64,000 nucleotides of DNA, from NCBI GenBank assembly GCA_036852015.1, contig JAANDG010000033.1:1-64000 (forward strand), read 5' to 3'. The notes under the pieces were generated by a model that saw only the letters and a list, made by a program, of their open reading frames with translations, did no database searches and had not been told where the DNA came from. Numbering within the stretch: the first letter of the stretch is position 1; every line of letters starts with the position of its first letter. This document shows positions 46,101 through 58,699 of this stretch, piece by piece. The stretch is from Pelodera strongyloides. Its lineage: Eukaryota; Nematoda; Chromadorea; Rhabditida; Rhabditidae. A program made the translations under genes and the position numbers.

Positions 46101-47059
46101 TTTCATTTTAAAAGTTTAACACTCCATCCCCTTATTCCGAATATTTCTTTCTTCAAATCAGCTGTGTCCAAAAGTGCGTGGCCGCGGGTCATTTGTCAAA
46201 AACAGGGGACATTGGCCCTAACTTTTGGAGATTTGCCACTTAGATTAGCATATTTGGGGACTCTATAGCACGAGACCATTTGTCGAAATAAGAGAGAATA
46301 ATAACAACAAGACCTATTGAAATTGAAGAAAAGGAAGCCTCAACCCAGTTATTGAACAAAAGCAAAACTAGCGAGTTAAACATAAAACTAGTTGATAAAG
46401 TAACATAACTATATGGTTTGCTACTGGTAAACCAAGCCTCCGAAACAAGAAAAATAACGAGTACCAGGCTATATTGCCGTAATTTTAGTTTTACAGTAAG
46501 TCGTAGTTTGTCAACAATTTTATTTGTTAGTTATTTCACATTTTCAAGAATTGAGTATATGTCTGGTGGCCGACTTCCGCCATGAACTTGATGGGGTTTA
46601 GCCTCAAAACACGACAAAAAAAGAAAGATGCAAAGCTGCGAATAGCGCACTGATTGCAGTATTGCTAAGTTGAACGAGGCGAGAGATCGATGCAAACTAA
46701 ATAATACAATCGCATCTTTTTATATAGAAAGTATTCCAAATAATAACACTTGATATCGATCGCTGTGTTAATTTCTCTTTCTCTTTCTCTACCAAGCATT
46801 GGATGCGTTAGTGGTACAGTCAAAAATATTCCGGCCCTAATTAGCATCATACCGATAATTAGCAGCATACCGATAATTATCGTAAGAGTAATTAGCATAC
46901 CTGTTCCCATTTGCATATCAAGTGTATTGAATGAGCGCGGTCCTCCGGGTCTTCATAGCATTGACACCTTTCCGGACAGGTAAACCAACTGGGCGAAATG
47001 CTTTCCGTTTTGATAAGCGGTAGAAGGAATGAAGATAATAAAATAATCAATATCCTCAT
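40105..47059 (-). CDS. Toll-type leucine-rich-repeat receptor lacking a TIR domain, 683 aa
   Basis: Seventeen exons: 47059-46901, 45630-45559, 45323-45175, 44978-44853, 44564-44487, 44301-44128, 43851-43722, 43525-43406, 42958-42851, 42657-42604, 42466-42335, 42168-42049, 41807-41667, 41440-41294, 41163-41086, 40860-40766 and 40273-40105; all phases fit. Order: signal peptide (1-20), LRRNT (CPERCQC, 28-34), first LRR block (LDLSGNQL, LDLSNNSI, LDLSHNRL, LDLSHNRI), LRRCT (NPFLCNCAMKW, about 280-290), a Cys-rich CHCC..CSC..CPVGCQCY segment (337-365), second LRR block (LNISGNGF), second LRRCT (FECSC, about 500), one TM helix (LIFILFVCVIVLIVAIAF, about 640-660) and a tail of about 23 residues. 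The two capped blocks joined by CxC..CC are the Toll ectodomain plan. No TIR follows. Exon 15 has a second donor 9 nt earlier. Confidence 0.85.
43043..43165 (+). repeat. Dispersed repeat, copy 1
   Basis: CGCGTCCGCGGG..TTTTGACATGG..AAAGGCGA.GACGCAGAAAAGAGGG..CAATGCAAATTTGCAATCTTTTC also occurs at 61289-61404 in the same orientation. Intron 8 of the Toll-type gene; it accounts for the long ORFs there. Confidence 0.7.
43995..44118 (+). repeat. GA-rich microsatellite
   Basis: Interrupted GA/GAGA tract in an intron of the Toll-type gene. The complementary CT tract at about 44320-44450 lies in the preceding intron. Confidence 0.85.
44320..44452 (+). repeat. CT-rich microsatellite
   Basis: Interrupted CT tract between exons 5 and 6 of the Toll-type gene. 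With 43995-44118 it could pair across exon 6 in the pre-mRNA. Confidence 0.8.
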
Positions 47060-47105
47060 TGTAATGGGTATTGATTGATGAATCACATAGTTGAGAGGAA
47101 GTTCA

Positions 47106-50100
47106 CTGAATAAAAAATATGTATACGTAATGTGCAAAATGTATATGTGATGTGCAAGCAAGGAATTATAAATTGGTTAAAGTTGATAACAAAATCTAAG
47201 AAGCTAACAGCAGAGAGCTACATAGAAAAAGATTGTCATTTATGAAAGCAACAGATTTATACATAAAAATTATGTATGTTTGGGAAATCATGTCGACTGG
47301 AAATCAAATACATAACTGGAGGTAACCGTTGTTTGATAATTTGTCCGCTTTGTTATTATGCAAGTGCATAAGAGCGTGCGGTAATGCGAAAATCGGTAGC
47401 ATGTTGTTACACATGAAGTTAGTCAGAGTCATTCATGGTTAGGTAATTTTAAAGCGGTATAACATCCGGCTTTTGCAACTTATATTGAATACATTTACGC
47501 GCATTGTTCACAAATAAATGAGCATGACTAGAATAAAAAGATCGTCCCGAATGCGACTCCAGAATAAATACATAGGAATGCTGTTATGCAAGATATGTTT
47601 CAAAGGCTGATATATCTCTTTAAATGACAGATGCAGAGAAAAACTTCTAGTTGAAGAAAACAAGTGCAGAAAACATGCATAGGAAATCCGCCTTCCATAA
47701 TATTCAAAGATTTGAAGTTATTCTCAAAACTAGATCACGAGAACCACTTTTTCAGGGTGAGGATATCTGCCAACCACGAGTTTTCAAGCTATAATTTAGT
47801 TTTCTACGACCATTACGTGGCGTTTCATGATTAATATGAGAATGAAATATGCAATTTTGGAGTGAGTAGTTTGTTGCTCGTTACAAAAAGGGTTAACGTA
47901 AGGTTGAAAGCGCAGCGCAAACTTATATTGTAGAGATTAAATTATACTGGGTGGTCTAAGCGCATGCAGCATGATGTACGCTACACTCCCAATGTAGTAT
48001 ATGCAAAACATACTTATTTGCATATGATGCATGGGAATCCACTGGACATGCGCTTCAAAGACCGGATGCTATACCTCTTGAATAACAGTCGTAGTGACTC
48101 GATTTCTACAAATGTTGCGTCCTATTTTTAGAGCGCTAGAAAACTCATACATGGCAAATTTTGTTTGTACTTTGAATAGACACCGAAATATGAACGAAAA
48201 GGAGTCAAGGGTCTTTTTCTTACTGGTTTTTGCACTATACAAATAAAGTGCATGAACTCTACCTATATTTGTATTTGTGTCAAGTTGCAACAATTAAGAT
48301 GAAGAGAAATGGAGAGATAGGGAGAGAGAGAGAAGGGGAGAGAAATAGAAAGAGAGACGGCGAGATGAAGATAGAAAGAGAGTAAGGGAGAGAGAGAGAA
48401 GTCATAGACGTGTAGAACAAAGTTGAAACACAACATTTTTCAAGTCCAGTCGCTTAAGCAATGCAGTTTAAAACGAGCTCAACTTCCGAATCAACTTTTT
48501 AGTAATGTGAATCCGAATATCTTAATAATTATTACATAAGTTCCCATTCGTGGAAAAACAAGTCATTCATGGAGCCGAAATGGAGTATTTTGGAGCAAAT
48601 TTGAATAGCTCCGGATATTTTAGTGGTCCGCAATAGACATTGATGCGATGTCGCGCGAATTGACCCGCCCAACTGGGCGCCCGAGATTTATTATGAAAAA
48701 TGGGGCGCTTCCAAAGGGGACGCCAACCCGGGAACTTATCCGCCAACCCAGAAAGGCAGAGTTAGGGAGCGGGTGGGAGGCCGGGAGGGGTAGAATACCC
48801 GGGGGAGACCACCCGACTTATAGGATATTGGGATGAGAGTGGAATTTATTTATGTACAAACAGGAAAAGAGCAATCATTCACTGCTTCTGATTGTGAGAC
48901 GAAGTATGGTAGACTTTAACACTTTAACTGGCAGTACAATATTTATGGACGTGAATATTTGGATATTCACTTGGTAGAATTCATGGAAAGCGAATACTCG
49001 AGTAGGTTGTAGGATGTAAGTATCCAATCGTGGGGGTTTACATTGTATACATTCATACACAAGGGCCAGCTACTGATGATTTGCCAACTGTGATGCTGAT
49101 CTTATTCATCCATTCTTTCGTTCAATTTCAATCTTCTCTAGTTCCATTTTCCACTTTGTTCTAATAAAATTTTCCTGTTTACTCTTTCAAAATAGGTTCT
49201 GGAAACAATCCACTAACCATAAGCTACAAAAAATATCCAGTCCATCATATTTTTCTTACGAATTAAGTCACACCCCTCATTTTTGCTTTTTGAAATTTTA
49301 CAGTGACGCGGGTTGCCTTGAATCATTAGTTCATTATCAGTTATCAGTGGTTGCATTGCGTGGCACAGTTTATACGTTTATAGGTGACAATATCAGAAAC
49401 AGGCAAACCCAAACTATTACTTCGGAGGAAATTATCATAAATGTGTTACTTAACATTTTTTGACTTATGGATGGATGGATAAAGATATCATCGAGTTTGA
49501 TTACGATCTTGTGTGGTAAACGTAAACTATTTAGGTCCAGTAAAATAGTTTCAGAAGAAATCTGCCTGTCCACCCTGACTGCCGACATTATATTATATGT
49601 ATATAGTATGGGTGACAATTATGGATGATGACATTACTTCCTCAACAAACAATATCAACAAATAATAAAGCTCCGTAGCATTTATGACAAAAATTCACAA
49701 CGGACGTAATTACCACTATCTTTGACAATATACAATACGACCGTCTTGTAAGTACATATTTTTTTAAATTAAATTTGCTTTACGCTTCAAGAGCGTGCAC
49801 CTTTATTCGAGGGAGTTCAAAGTACAAATTCATGGTTTGCTTATGGCATGTTCCGCAGAGGTCCTGAGCAGTAGGCGACGAGTTCCAGACGACAAATTGC
49901 ATATTGCTTTTGTACATTGTAATTACACCTGAGCAACACCAACCCGACCCTAGAATCTTGAATCCCTAGCTAGTTAGTTTCTCAGCCTTTGTAATTGATT
50001 TATTATTATCAGTAGTCCACGTTTCCGAACTGATAATTTATGAGAGACTCCCAGTTCTGACTTTTATCTGGCTTTTCTCCCCACTGCCACTGTTCCCGGC

Positions 50101-50128
50101 CGCTTTACTGGGAAAGTCTCAACCCAAT
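47106..50128. other. Intergenic, no supported gene; TIR relics and GA tract
   Basis: A family E element lies at about 47450-47625 (TTAAAGCGGTATAACATCCGG and a decayed right end) and a relative at about 47945-48085. A GA-rich tract is at 48290-48400. A GTGCAC-type TIR relic (GCTTCAAGAGCGTGCACC) starts at 49788. No exons were found. Confidence 0.5.
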
Positions 50129-51083
50129 ATGAGGAAGCTTGTATTTTCCTGTAAGTTTTGTTTTATTGATTTAATATTCCGATCGATCAATATTATGTGA
50201 ATTTGTATTTATAATTTTGAATGATGTGCTCATTGAATCTTTTTTTGGCAGCAGCTATAAGATAAGCATGAATTCTTTTCTGATGCAATTTCTGATTGTC
50301 TAGAATGTTGTGTACCGAAGCGATGCACTAAACGTTTTTGGCAAAACGGTATCATGCTGCAAGAATTTCACCAACCACAAGTAGATTAAATGACGACACT
50401 ACAATGCGAACATTGCGCAAGCACCGTTCAGAAGAAAGAGAGTTCAAAAATCCCGAACGCTAGCCTATATGCCTTATTATTAGCGTATGCGAGTATGTAC
50501 AGTGGGTTGTGTTCCATGTATGTCTGTCCGACTGCAGTAAGGGCGGGCGTCATGCGCGCCCTAGATGGTCCACAGGGTGGTACTCTGTCTTCAACGCGTC
50601 TGCACGTCGCTTAACCAGCTCTCCTGTCTACATGCACCACCAATGTTAAATAAATAAATAAATCTTTTACAAGAGCGTGCACCTTTATTCAAGGGTGGAA
50701 ACACAGTTCCAAAGTTTGCTTATGACATGTTCCGCAGAAGTCCTGGCAGTAGGCGACGTTGACAAATTTCTCAACGTCTTCGAGCTAGGGCCAGGAGGGA
50801 TCGCTCATGATTCCCTCGCCGGTGGTGGTTTCAAAGATGTCACGGGCCAGACTCGCACCAGCGTAGAGTGCGTTAGAGACGAACGCGCTAGCCATTCGAC
50901 CACCAGGACCCTTGTTAAACAATAAACTATCATCTGTATTTCATTCCAGTGTTGTTCGTGCTCTCGGTGGCCGGTGTTGAATTCTTCACACCTCCATTCT
51001 TGCCGGATGCATTCATTTCCGCTGGACTACCTGATCAGAAAGATGCTGCAGTGTGCATTGACAAGGAATTGGCACAGTGCCAG

Positions 51084-51125
<42 letters not shown>

Positions 51126-54100
51126 AGAGAGAGAGGTAGAGGGAGCTAGAGAAATTTAAATGTTAGATGTTGAGCGGAAAGTGATCAAACGAGTAATTTG
51201 TGCTTGAAGAAACACTTCATTTAGGCCAACTTCAACTGGTTCCTGAACATCACGGACAGTGCTGATTGGTCGAATCCGGAGCTTCTCATCCACGCTATTC
51301 GATCTTATTTCCAGAAGGTTTGTGAATGGAGTCTGGTAGTTTAATTATTGCATCATGGCCCGCAGTTTGACACAGTCTGGTTCGAAGTTTGACACATCCT
51401 GGTTCGCAGTTTGACACAGCCTGATCCGCCGATTGACGCATCCTGGTTCATGGTTCGCAGTTTGGCAAAGTTTGACAAGGAACTTGCCACTGGTAACGAG
51501 TGCTAGCTGTCCTTGAGTTCTATCCATCTCCGTAGCTCGCTGCGTATTTCATACTTCCCTCCCCCCTCTCCCCCTCTCTCTGCCTCGCCACCTCAATCTC
51601 ATATTTCAGGGAGTGCCCGGACTTCTCCAGGTCTGCAAGGCTCGCACCTTCTTCTACCAGTGTCTGCAGCCGAACTACGCGGCCTGCATGACCGAGACCA
51701 AGTTCTTGAAGAACGGACTCTCACTTCAGAATGCCTCACGCTATATCGGAATCATGAGGGAAATGGAGTTCATGTGCAACGGAGGAATGCTTCGTTAGTT
51801 CTTCTTTTTTCCGTTCGTTTTTGCGGTTTCTTACGAATAAAGATGGCTTGCAGAGAGAGATAGAGGGGGAGAGAGACAAAGAAATTGGCATAGAGGAGGA
51901 AAGAGTTAGAAACTCACAGCGAGAGTCAGCTACAGATTACAGAAGGAAAGTGAGAGAGAGGAATAGAGAGAGAGATACCGAGAGAGACAGATAGCGAGAG
52001 AGAGAGAGAGAAAGAGACGATGATTCCCTAAACTTTTAGAGTCCATCTCGCACTGGGATTGCATCGGTTCGATCGAGATCGCCGGCAAGGACGACTTCCA
52101 AAAGTGCAAGGAGAAGTTCAACAACGTGACCCACAATGTAAGCTAGATTTATGATTTATTGATTCTATCGATTTTATCTAGATAATTAGGCGGGCTTGTT
52201 ATGGCGCTTGCCCTCCTGGACTCCTGGAGAGACTACCCTTTTTGGAGTCAAACGCTGTAAAAATGGGTACTGGGTAGCTCTGTGACAGATAAAACGGCTT
52301 CCCGAGCAGATGGACAACCTGTGGGTTATAGCTCGTCGTGGCATCTTGTTTCCACTGCATCGTTGATATAGTTTCCCAAATTCGATATATCCAAGCATCT
52401 TTATATTTTTCCTTATACTTCTACACTGAAACGCACAAAATAAAACTTCCCCCATACGTTTAACAAAACCACTTGTGTTAACAAAAAGGTTTTGCTGTAT
52501 ATACGTTTCGGTGTAGACGTTTAAGGAGGAAGAAAAAGGTGCTTGAAAATATTGAACTTTCACATAACTCGATATACTAACAATCGGTTTTTGAAATGTA
52601 CGTTGGACAACTTCTTCTCGTATGTTGTTGGCAAACGAACATAATTAGAATGAAAAAATCGCACCGCATCGCGTAGTTTTTGTATAAACTACATGGAAAT
52701 GCAGTTTTCCAGAATTCTTTCAAAAACCGAATGTTATACCGTACCCTTTGGGAGATTTTTTAATATATACGATAATTTTTTCCAACATCAGAACCCGTCG
52801 GTCGTCTGCGGAGCCGCGGTGGACATGACCAATTGCGTCCGCGCACCATTCCAATTGTGCGGTGATGAGGTATTGATTATCGATTAATTATTATTCAGAT
52901 TTCTTTAAAGGGATCAGCTCACCTTAAATTGTGTCTGTTTTTTTTGTTTCTTTATTTTCTATAAGGGATAGTAAAAATTTGGAATAGAAAAAGTAGTGTT
53001 GAATTTCAATACTCATGAAGATATTGGGTGATAAAGTGGTGGATTGATCGGGCCGAAATGCAAAAAGGGCAATTGTCCTGCCTTGTTTGTATAGGATAAT
53101 TGCCCTTTTTGCATTTCGGCCCGATCAATCCACCACTTTATCACCCAATATCTTCATGAGTATTGAAATTCAACACTACTTTTTCTATTCCAAATTTTTA
53201 TTATCCCTTATAGAAAATAAAGAAACAAAAAAAAAACAGACACAATTTAAGGTGAGCTGATCCCTTTACTTACCTTAATTACCGTGATAGAAATGCGTGA
53301 AGCCATGCTCAACAACATAACATAATTGCCTAAACCAGAACCTCCCTGGATCATGTATTTTCCTCACAAAATCGGGTAAACTAAACCGAGTATACTCATA
53401 AAATACAGACCACAAAATTGCGTAACTGAATTCTCTTCATTACTCCAAAACTGAGTAACCAAACCGACTGCATGACCACAAAATTGGGTAACTAAACCGG
53501 ATGTATACCATATTCACACCAAAAACCCCCACAAAACTGGGTAACTGATCGAGGGATTGAACCCAAAAATTGGCTAACTGAACCGGCACTAAAATCTATT
53601 CAGGTGTCCTGGTGGGGTTGTGAGCGTGCCCGTATTTCTCTCAACACCGACCGTCAGTGCCCGGTGAACACTTGTTCCTTCAATGGACAGGGAGCTCAAG
53701 TCCCCAAGAGGTTCTTCCCCAAGTCGATGAAACATAGTGAACAACTGGCCAGCATCCAACACATGCCTAAAGGTAAGATAATAATTGTCGTTTTCAAGGG
53801 CCGTATTCACCAACACACGGGCAGTCCTCCCTAAGCTGACGAGCGCTTTGAATCTCTTCTGCTGTCGGACTGTCTACGCACTCTTTAGCTACTTGGGGAG
53901 ACCAGGGAGGGCTCCTGCGTGTTGGTGAATCGTGTTGCCGGCTTTAGGCCAGAAAATATCCAGAGACTTTTATTTTGTTATCGTTGCCGTTGACGTTGCC
54001 GTTGACCCGTTGACATTGACGTTGACGTTCACGTATTTTCGCAATCGATCAAAATTAACCTCTCATAACACTGTATCGAGTATCTTGTAACATAATTTTT

Positions 54101-54166
54101 TCAGACAAACTCCAATTCCTCGCCACACATGCTGCACGCATGGAGGAAAAGCTGAAGAACTATTAA
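50129..54166 (+). CDS. Secreted cysteine-rich protein, paralogue 1, 279 aa
   Basis: Eight exons: 50129-50150, 50950-51083, 51225-51317, 51610-51793, 52040-52137, 52792-52869, 53604-53772 and 54105-54166; phases fit and AATAAA follows at 54178. Signal peptide MRKLVFSLLFVLSVAG. The shared C-terminal module reads HWDCIGS..FQKCKEKF..VVCGAAVDMTNC..LCGDE|VSWWGCERARI..QCPVNTC, where the phase-0 boundary before VSWWGCE matches paralogue 2. It ends with a lysine-rich tail (MEEKLKNY) not found in the others. Probably extracellular. The pattern recalls nematode secreted Cys-rich families such as DUF19, but that assignment is a guess. No acceptor is seen close to the ATG. Confidence 0.8.
50668..50830 (+). 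mobile_element. Partial GTGCAC-type TIR element
   Basis: AAGAGCGTGCACCTTTATTC, then GACATGTTCCGCAGAAGTCC and TCTTCGAGCTAGGGCCAGG, as in the full element at 58089. The right arm is missing. In intron 1 of paralogue 1. Confidence 0.6.
51084..51140 (+). repeat. GA microsatellite next to a splice donor
   Basis: (GA)n begins 3 nt after the donor of paralogue 1 exon 2. A second GA-rich tract is at 51854-52017. Confidence 0.85.
52906..53268. mobile_element. Near-perfect 170-bp-arm palindrome in intron
   Basis: From TAAAGGGATCAGCTCACC to GGTGAGCTGATCCCTTTA. The arms differ by eye only in a T-tract length and one G/A, around a loop of about 30 nt at CCTGCCTTGTTTGTATAG. It lies in intron 6 of paralogue 1. 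The near identity suggests recent insertion or gene conversion. Confidence 0.9.
53800..53932. mobile_element. Small TIR element, CGTATTCACCAACACA family, copy 2
   Basis: CGTATTCACCAACACACGG at the left and GTGTTGGTGAATCG at the right, with an interior matching 29092-29226. In the last intron of paralogue 1. Confidence 0.7.
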
Positions 54167-54370
54167 ACAAATCTCTCAATAAAGTATATTTATAACAAAT
54201 TCTAACTTTCGTCCTCCTTGATGTTTTGAATAAAGATGTGTACCCCTATTCTTTGAAATAAAACAGACCGAAATTCGTTGAAAATATATATGTTATGCTA
54301 TGAGTTATCACGCAATGTACAACTCAACCGTATCACTCAGTATCACTGTTTCCATGGTGTCAGAGTTGGA

Positions 54371-54530
54371 GCGGTATAACATCCGGTTTTTGAGTAACTG
54401 CATGCCCATGCAAATGATTGTGATTAGAATACAAAATCAACCCAAATTCGAGTCCACTCATCAGCATAAGTGCATGGGAATGCAGTTGTCCAAAATAGGT
54501 TTCAAATCCTGCTGTTATACCGCTTCCATT
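54371..54530. mobile_element. Family E element (GCGGTATAACATCCGG)
   Basis: GAGCGGTATAACATCCGGTT at the left, mirrored by TGCTGTTATACCGCTTCC at the right. Between paralogues 1 and 2. Relatives: 27493, 47450, about 52575-52745 and about 62040-62190. Confidence 0.6.
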
Positions 54531-54972
54531 CCCCTCAGAAGCGGTGTTTTTGCGAGCATTTAGTTGACGTTTGTCGACAACTTCTCAATATATCTAAACT
54601 TCAAATGGAACACCTGAATTTCTAAAAGAAAGAGAGAGAGAGTGAGAGAGAGAGAGAGAGGGAAAGAGGGAGCGGGAAAGAGAAAGAGAAGTGCAGATTA
54701 GATATAGAAGAAGTTAACGAGACAACGAGAGAGCGAGAGACTAAATAATTATTTGGGTCCCTTTCTTAGTTTCAATTTGCAATCACAAACCCAGAACTTC
54801 TACACCTATTAATGGTGTGGTGGCAAACGTTTTAATGTCATTTAATGGGCATTCAATTTTACGAGTTGATATGGGGAATACTCTGAAGACACGGAGGAAA
54901 GTGATGAAAACGGCACAACTGATTTTTGATTGCATATTTTGGTAATTGATTGATTTTGAGTAATTATACAAC

Positions 54973-55155
54973 TTAAAGCGAAATACCAGCCGGTTTTTAA
55001 AACGCATCTCAAATATCAGCATTATTATGCAGTTAGGCTAAAAGGGGTCTATTGGGGTCTATTTTTCATTCAAATTTATGCTCATTTGCATATGAAGCGT
55101 AGTAAAGCAGGGAGTATTCGATGCGTTTCAAAAACCGGCCGGTATTTCGCTTTAA
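54973..55155. mobile_element. Family D palindromic element
   Basis: TTAAAGCGAAATACCAGCCG at the left and CGGCCGGTATTTCGCTTTAA at the right. It is almost identical in layout to 15843-16025. Confidence 0.8.
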
Positions 55156-55490
55156 TTATCATATCATATCATTGATTGGCTGATTATCAAATACACGTTC
55201 GATCAATATCAATATCGGATTGATCGATTTAGATACACAAACACAATTCAAGTAATTTTTACTGAAATTTTCGGTCTGGGTATTCATATTTGCTTACAAT
55301 AAATTGCAGTAGAACAAAAATGAGACGTCTTAGAATGGTGTAGTTTAATTTGATCTGACAAACTTACCCTTTTAGCAAAATGTCTCCGCAATCTTTACAA
55401 GGCCTTGCGTTTATATTTGAGGCGCTAGTTCTGCGCCAAATACAGTTCGTTTCTCTGACATGTTTACCGCTAACTTAACCTTTCAGCTAA

Positions 55491-58400
55491 ATGCGGTGCG
55501 TCCTACTAGTTGCATGCGGCTTAGCCGCAGTTCTCGCTTTGGACCCGCGACCATTTTCTGAGATGTCCGATGCGGCCATTCATTATGTAAGCTGTAAAAG
55601 ACACAATAAGCTGATTGAAATAATTGGTAGTGCTTGGAATTGGTAGTTATTGAAGGGAAGTCGGGCAAATTGCATATAATCAATAAACTATTACTAAGTC
55701 ATTTTGTTATTGGTAGGTTAGGTAGGTAAGTTCTTCGAGAGGTCAGATGCAATAATCGATAATATACTGTATCTACAGCACTGTATCTGAACAAAGACAC
55801 ATTCTTTTCTATGTTGTATTTATATCGTTGTCTTTTTGATTGATGTACAGCTTGTGCGCACTAAAGGAAGAAGAGCAGCAATGATAGGACAATGACTACC
55901 TAGTTGTGTTTGCTTGCTTACCCAGAATGGTACTGATTTACCACCATTTAGGCTGCCGAACTAGCTCGCAAGAATCCGAACCCTCCTGCAGGCTACCTGC
56001 AGATCCAGAAACCATCAAATGATGCATATGAATGGTCGCAGTGCGTTGACACTGTGTTCAACTCAGCCCAAGTAAGTAGTAACTTATTTGGTAATGGGGT
56101 TTCCAAGTATGGTGAAAATTGACAGTATTTTGGAACGAGACGAGAATATTTTTTCAATTTTTCGTATTTTATATGCAAGTTTCGTGCAGAAATACGGTAG
56201 TATTCAAAAATCACACCAAATTTTTGGGATACTTGGAAACCCCATGAGAACAAGTGAATAAGGTATATTTAAAAATGATCTTTTTTGAAAACTCGAATCA
56301 TCATCATGACAGTAAAACCTATCCCTATGCGTAGACTGCCAAGTATTTACAGTGCTTTCGTTTGTAGTTCACCAGAAAGTGTGTAGTCGAAATCGATTTT
56401 CGCTCATGACAATTTGAAAATTCACCTCAAGTTTCATCAAGGCATTCATGCTTGATGTAAGCATTTCGTCTAATGTTAGCCTTTTGTTTATATTTTATGT
56501 TTTCACTCAAAGCGAAATACCGGCCGGGTTTTTTGAAACGCATCGTGGACAACTGAATTCTTACGTAATTATGCTAAGTTACTCGAATTTAGCTCGATTT
56601 TTTATTCTAATTTATGTTCATTTGCATAAGCTGCATCAGAATGCTGGTGCAGTCGATGTGTTTCAAAAATCGGGCGTTATTCACTTTAAACAATAAACGC
56701 TTAATTAAGTTTCTTCTTTTTTTAGCACGCTTTCAACACCGCCGTCGGAATTGACCCTGCCTTGGACTACCGTAACGGAAGTGCACTAGTGAAGGCACTT
56801 CGTCCCCTCCTTGAGCAAAACTATCAGAACCTCACCAGAGTGTGCAAGTAAGTTATATCATATGTAAGACAAGTTTTTCATCTGTTTCGATACTGTTTTG
56901 TTTGTTGGTTGCACGCTATTTAATATAATGTGGTGATTAGACAGTATTTTCGTAGTTTTCATTTTACAAAGATTTTTCATTTTATTCACTTTACAAAGAA
57001 AACCTCTAGTGACTACACATTCTACCTGTACCAAGGACTGGGCACGTCTTACTATTCGTGCATGGACTTCTTCCGGCTCATCGGCACCAAGGTTTTTTTT
57101 GTTATATATTTTCTGAATTACCTTTTCACTTCTCCTACAGTTTTCAAAGTCATGGGATGGCCAGGGCCGTCGTACTGACAAGATAGATCCTCGTATACGA
57201 CAGGGATAGATATATTTTCCATACTTTTCTTTACATGAAATTTGTGTACGTAGTCATACATCCTATTGATTTTGATATATGAATTTCTATTCTTACTGGG
57301 TGAGCGCAGGGCGTTCACACTTAGCTTTAGAATACCTTCTATAACCATGCTATATTTCAGGGAGTGAACTTCAAAGACGCTTACGAGTATTCCGCACTCT
57401 TCCAAAGAATGCAATTCTTCTGTAATGCAGGATCCGAAGGTTTGACAGCTAACGAATGTTGAATTTTCTTTAGCTGTCGTTAGGGCCTATTGGTTTAGGG
57501 CACCCACTGACTTAGATTACCTACTGGTTTAGGTCAATAGGGTACCTCCTGGCTTCGCGTGTTCTTGGGTACTTATCCTAGAAGTCTGCCTATGTGAATA
57601 AGTGGTTTTTATTCAGAAATCGCGCGTGACACCACATGTCTCTTCACCATTGAACATAACGCCAACTTCCAAAACTGTGTCAACACTTTCGTGAACACCG
57701 TCAATACTGATCCGTCGAAATTGTGCCCGTGAGTGTTTCTGTAACTCGTAACTTTTTTTGTGAACGTGGGACTCAGAGTTAAAGTGAAATTACGGCTGAT
57801 ACGTTTAATCTTCGACTATGACATATCTTTGGTCTGAAAATGAAACACATTTCTGACAAAAATTGCAAAAGAAATAACTGATTATGGTTTATTGTCCATC
57901 AATAAAAATATACTTCCAGGTCAGTGAACACTGCTATGGGCTGCCTGAACAACGTTTACACGCAAACCTGCCTCAGAAATGAGGTACTCACTTTAAATTT
58001 TATTTAACAATTCAGTTTAGAGGGACTGGTCCGTCCATTTACTTTAGTAGTCTCTACTGTAGCCAGTAACAATTGGCATAATAATGTCTTACGCTTCAAG
58101 AGCGTGCACCTTTATTAGGGGGGTCAAATTCAAAGTGTGACATGTTCCGCAGAGGTCCTGAGCAGTAGGCGACGAGTTCCAGATGACAAACCGCTGGACG
58201 TCTTCGGGCTAGGGCCACGATGGATCGCTCTTGATTCCCTCGCCGGGCGGTGGTTGCAAAGGTTTATATCGGTGGGCCGGAATGGGCATAAGGGCTACCG
58301 AGCCGAGGGAACCATGCTAGATTCCTCCTGGTTCTAGCCCGAAGACGTCGAGCAATTTGTCATCTGGAACTCGTCGCCTACTGCTCAGGACCTTTGCGGA

Positions 58401-58610
58401 ACATGATACCATCAAACTTTGAATCCGAACCTCTTGAATAGAGGTGCACGCTCTTGTAGCGAAAACATTTATTTATTTATTTATTTATAATAAAGTCGGA
58501 GTAATTAAATATTTATGGTTTAGGCTGGCTGGTACGGTTGCGAGGTGTTCCGCGCTGGTTTCGTCAACAGTTGCTGGGGACTCCGGTGCAATGTTGGCGG
58601 AGGAATCTAA
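55491..58610 (+). CDS. Secreted cysteine-rich protein, paralogue 2, 253 aa
   Basis: Eight exons: 55491-55586, 55952-56071, 56726-56847, 57010-57091, 57361-57439, 57617-57728, 57920-57983 and 58524-58610; phases fit, AATAAA at 58694. Signal peptide MRCVLLVACGLAAVLA. The C-terminal module TTCLFTI..FQNCVNTFVNTV..LCPS..MGCLNNVYTQTC..NE|AGWYGCEVFRAG..CWGLRC aligns with its neighbours by cysteine order and the [WY]-x-CE-x-x-R motif. It stops at VGGGI soon after the last Cys, so it lacks the tail of paralogue 1. Secretion is inferred from the signal peptide; function unknown. TTTCAG ends 4 nt before the ATG. The exon 4 acceptor (AACCTCTAG) was chosen because it alone keeps the frame. Confidence 0.8.
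56509..56689. mobile_element. Family D palindromic element in paralogue 2 intron
   Basis: CAAAGCGAAATACCGGCCGG at the left and GGGCGTTATTCACTTTAA at the right. More diverged than other copies. Confidence 0.65.
58089..58462. mobile_element. Full-length GTGCAC-type TIR element
   Basis: TTACGCTTCAAGAGCGTGCA at the left is mirrored by GTGCACGCTCTTGTAGCG at the right. Inner mirrored phrases include GTCCTGAGCAGTAGGCGACG and CGTCGCCTACTGCTCAGGAC. In the last intron of paralogue 2. Partial copies: 6195, 49788, 50668 and about 61125-61240. Confidence 0.8.
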
Positions 58611-58699
58611 TCAATAATTTGTCTTTATCGATTGTTTTTTTTTGTATGGATTATATGAATAACATTACCGGAACTGTAGAAAAATAATCCTGAAATAAA

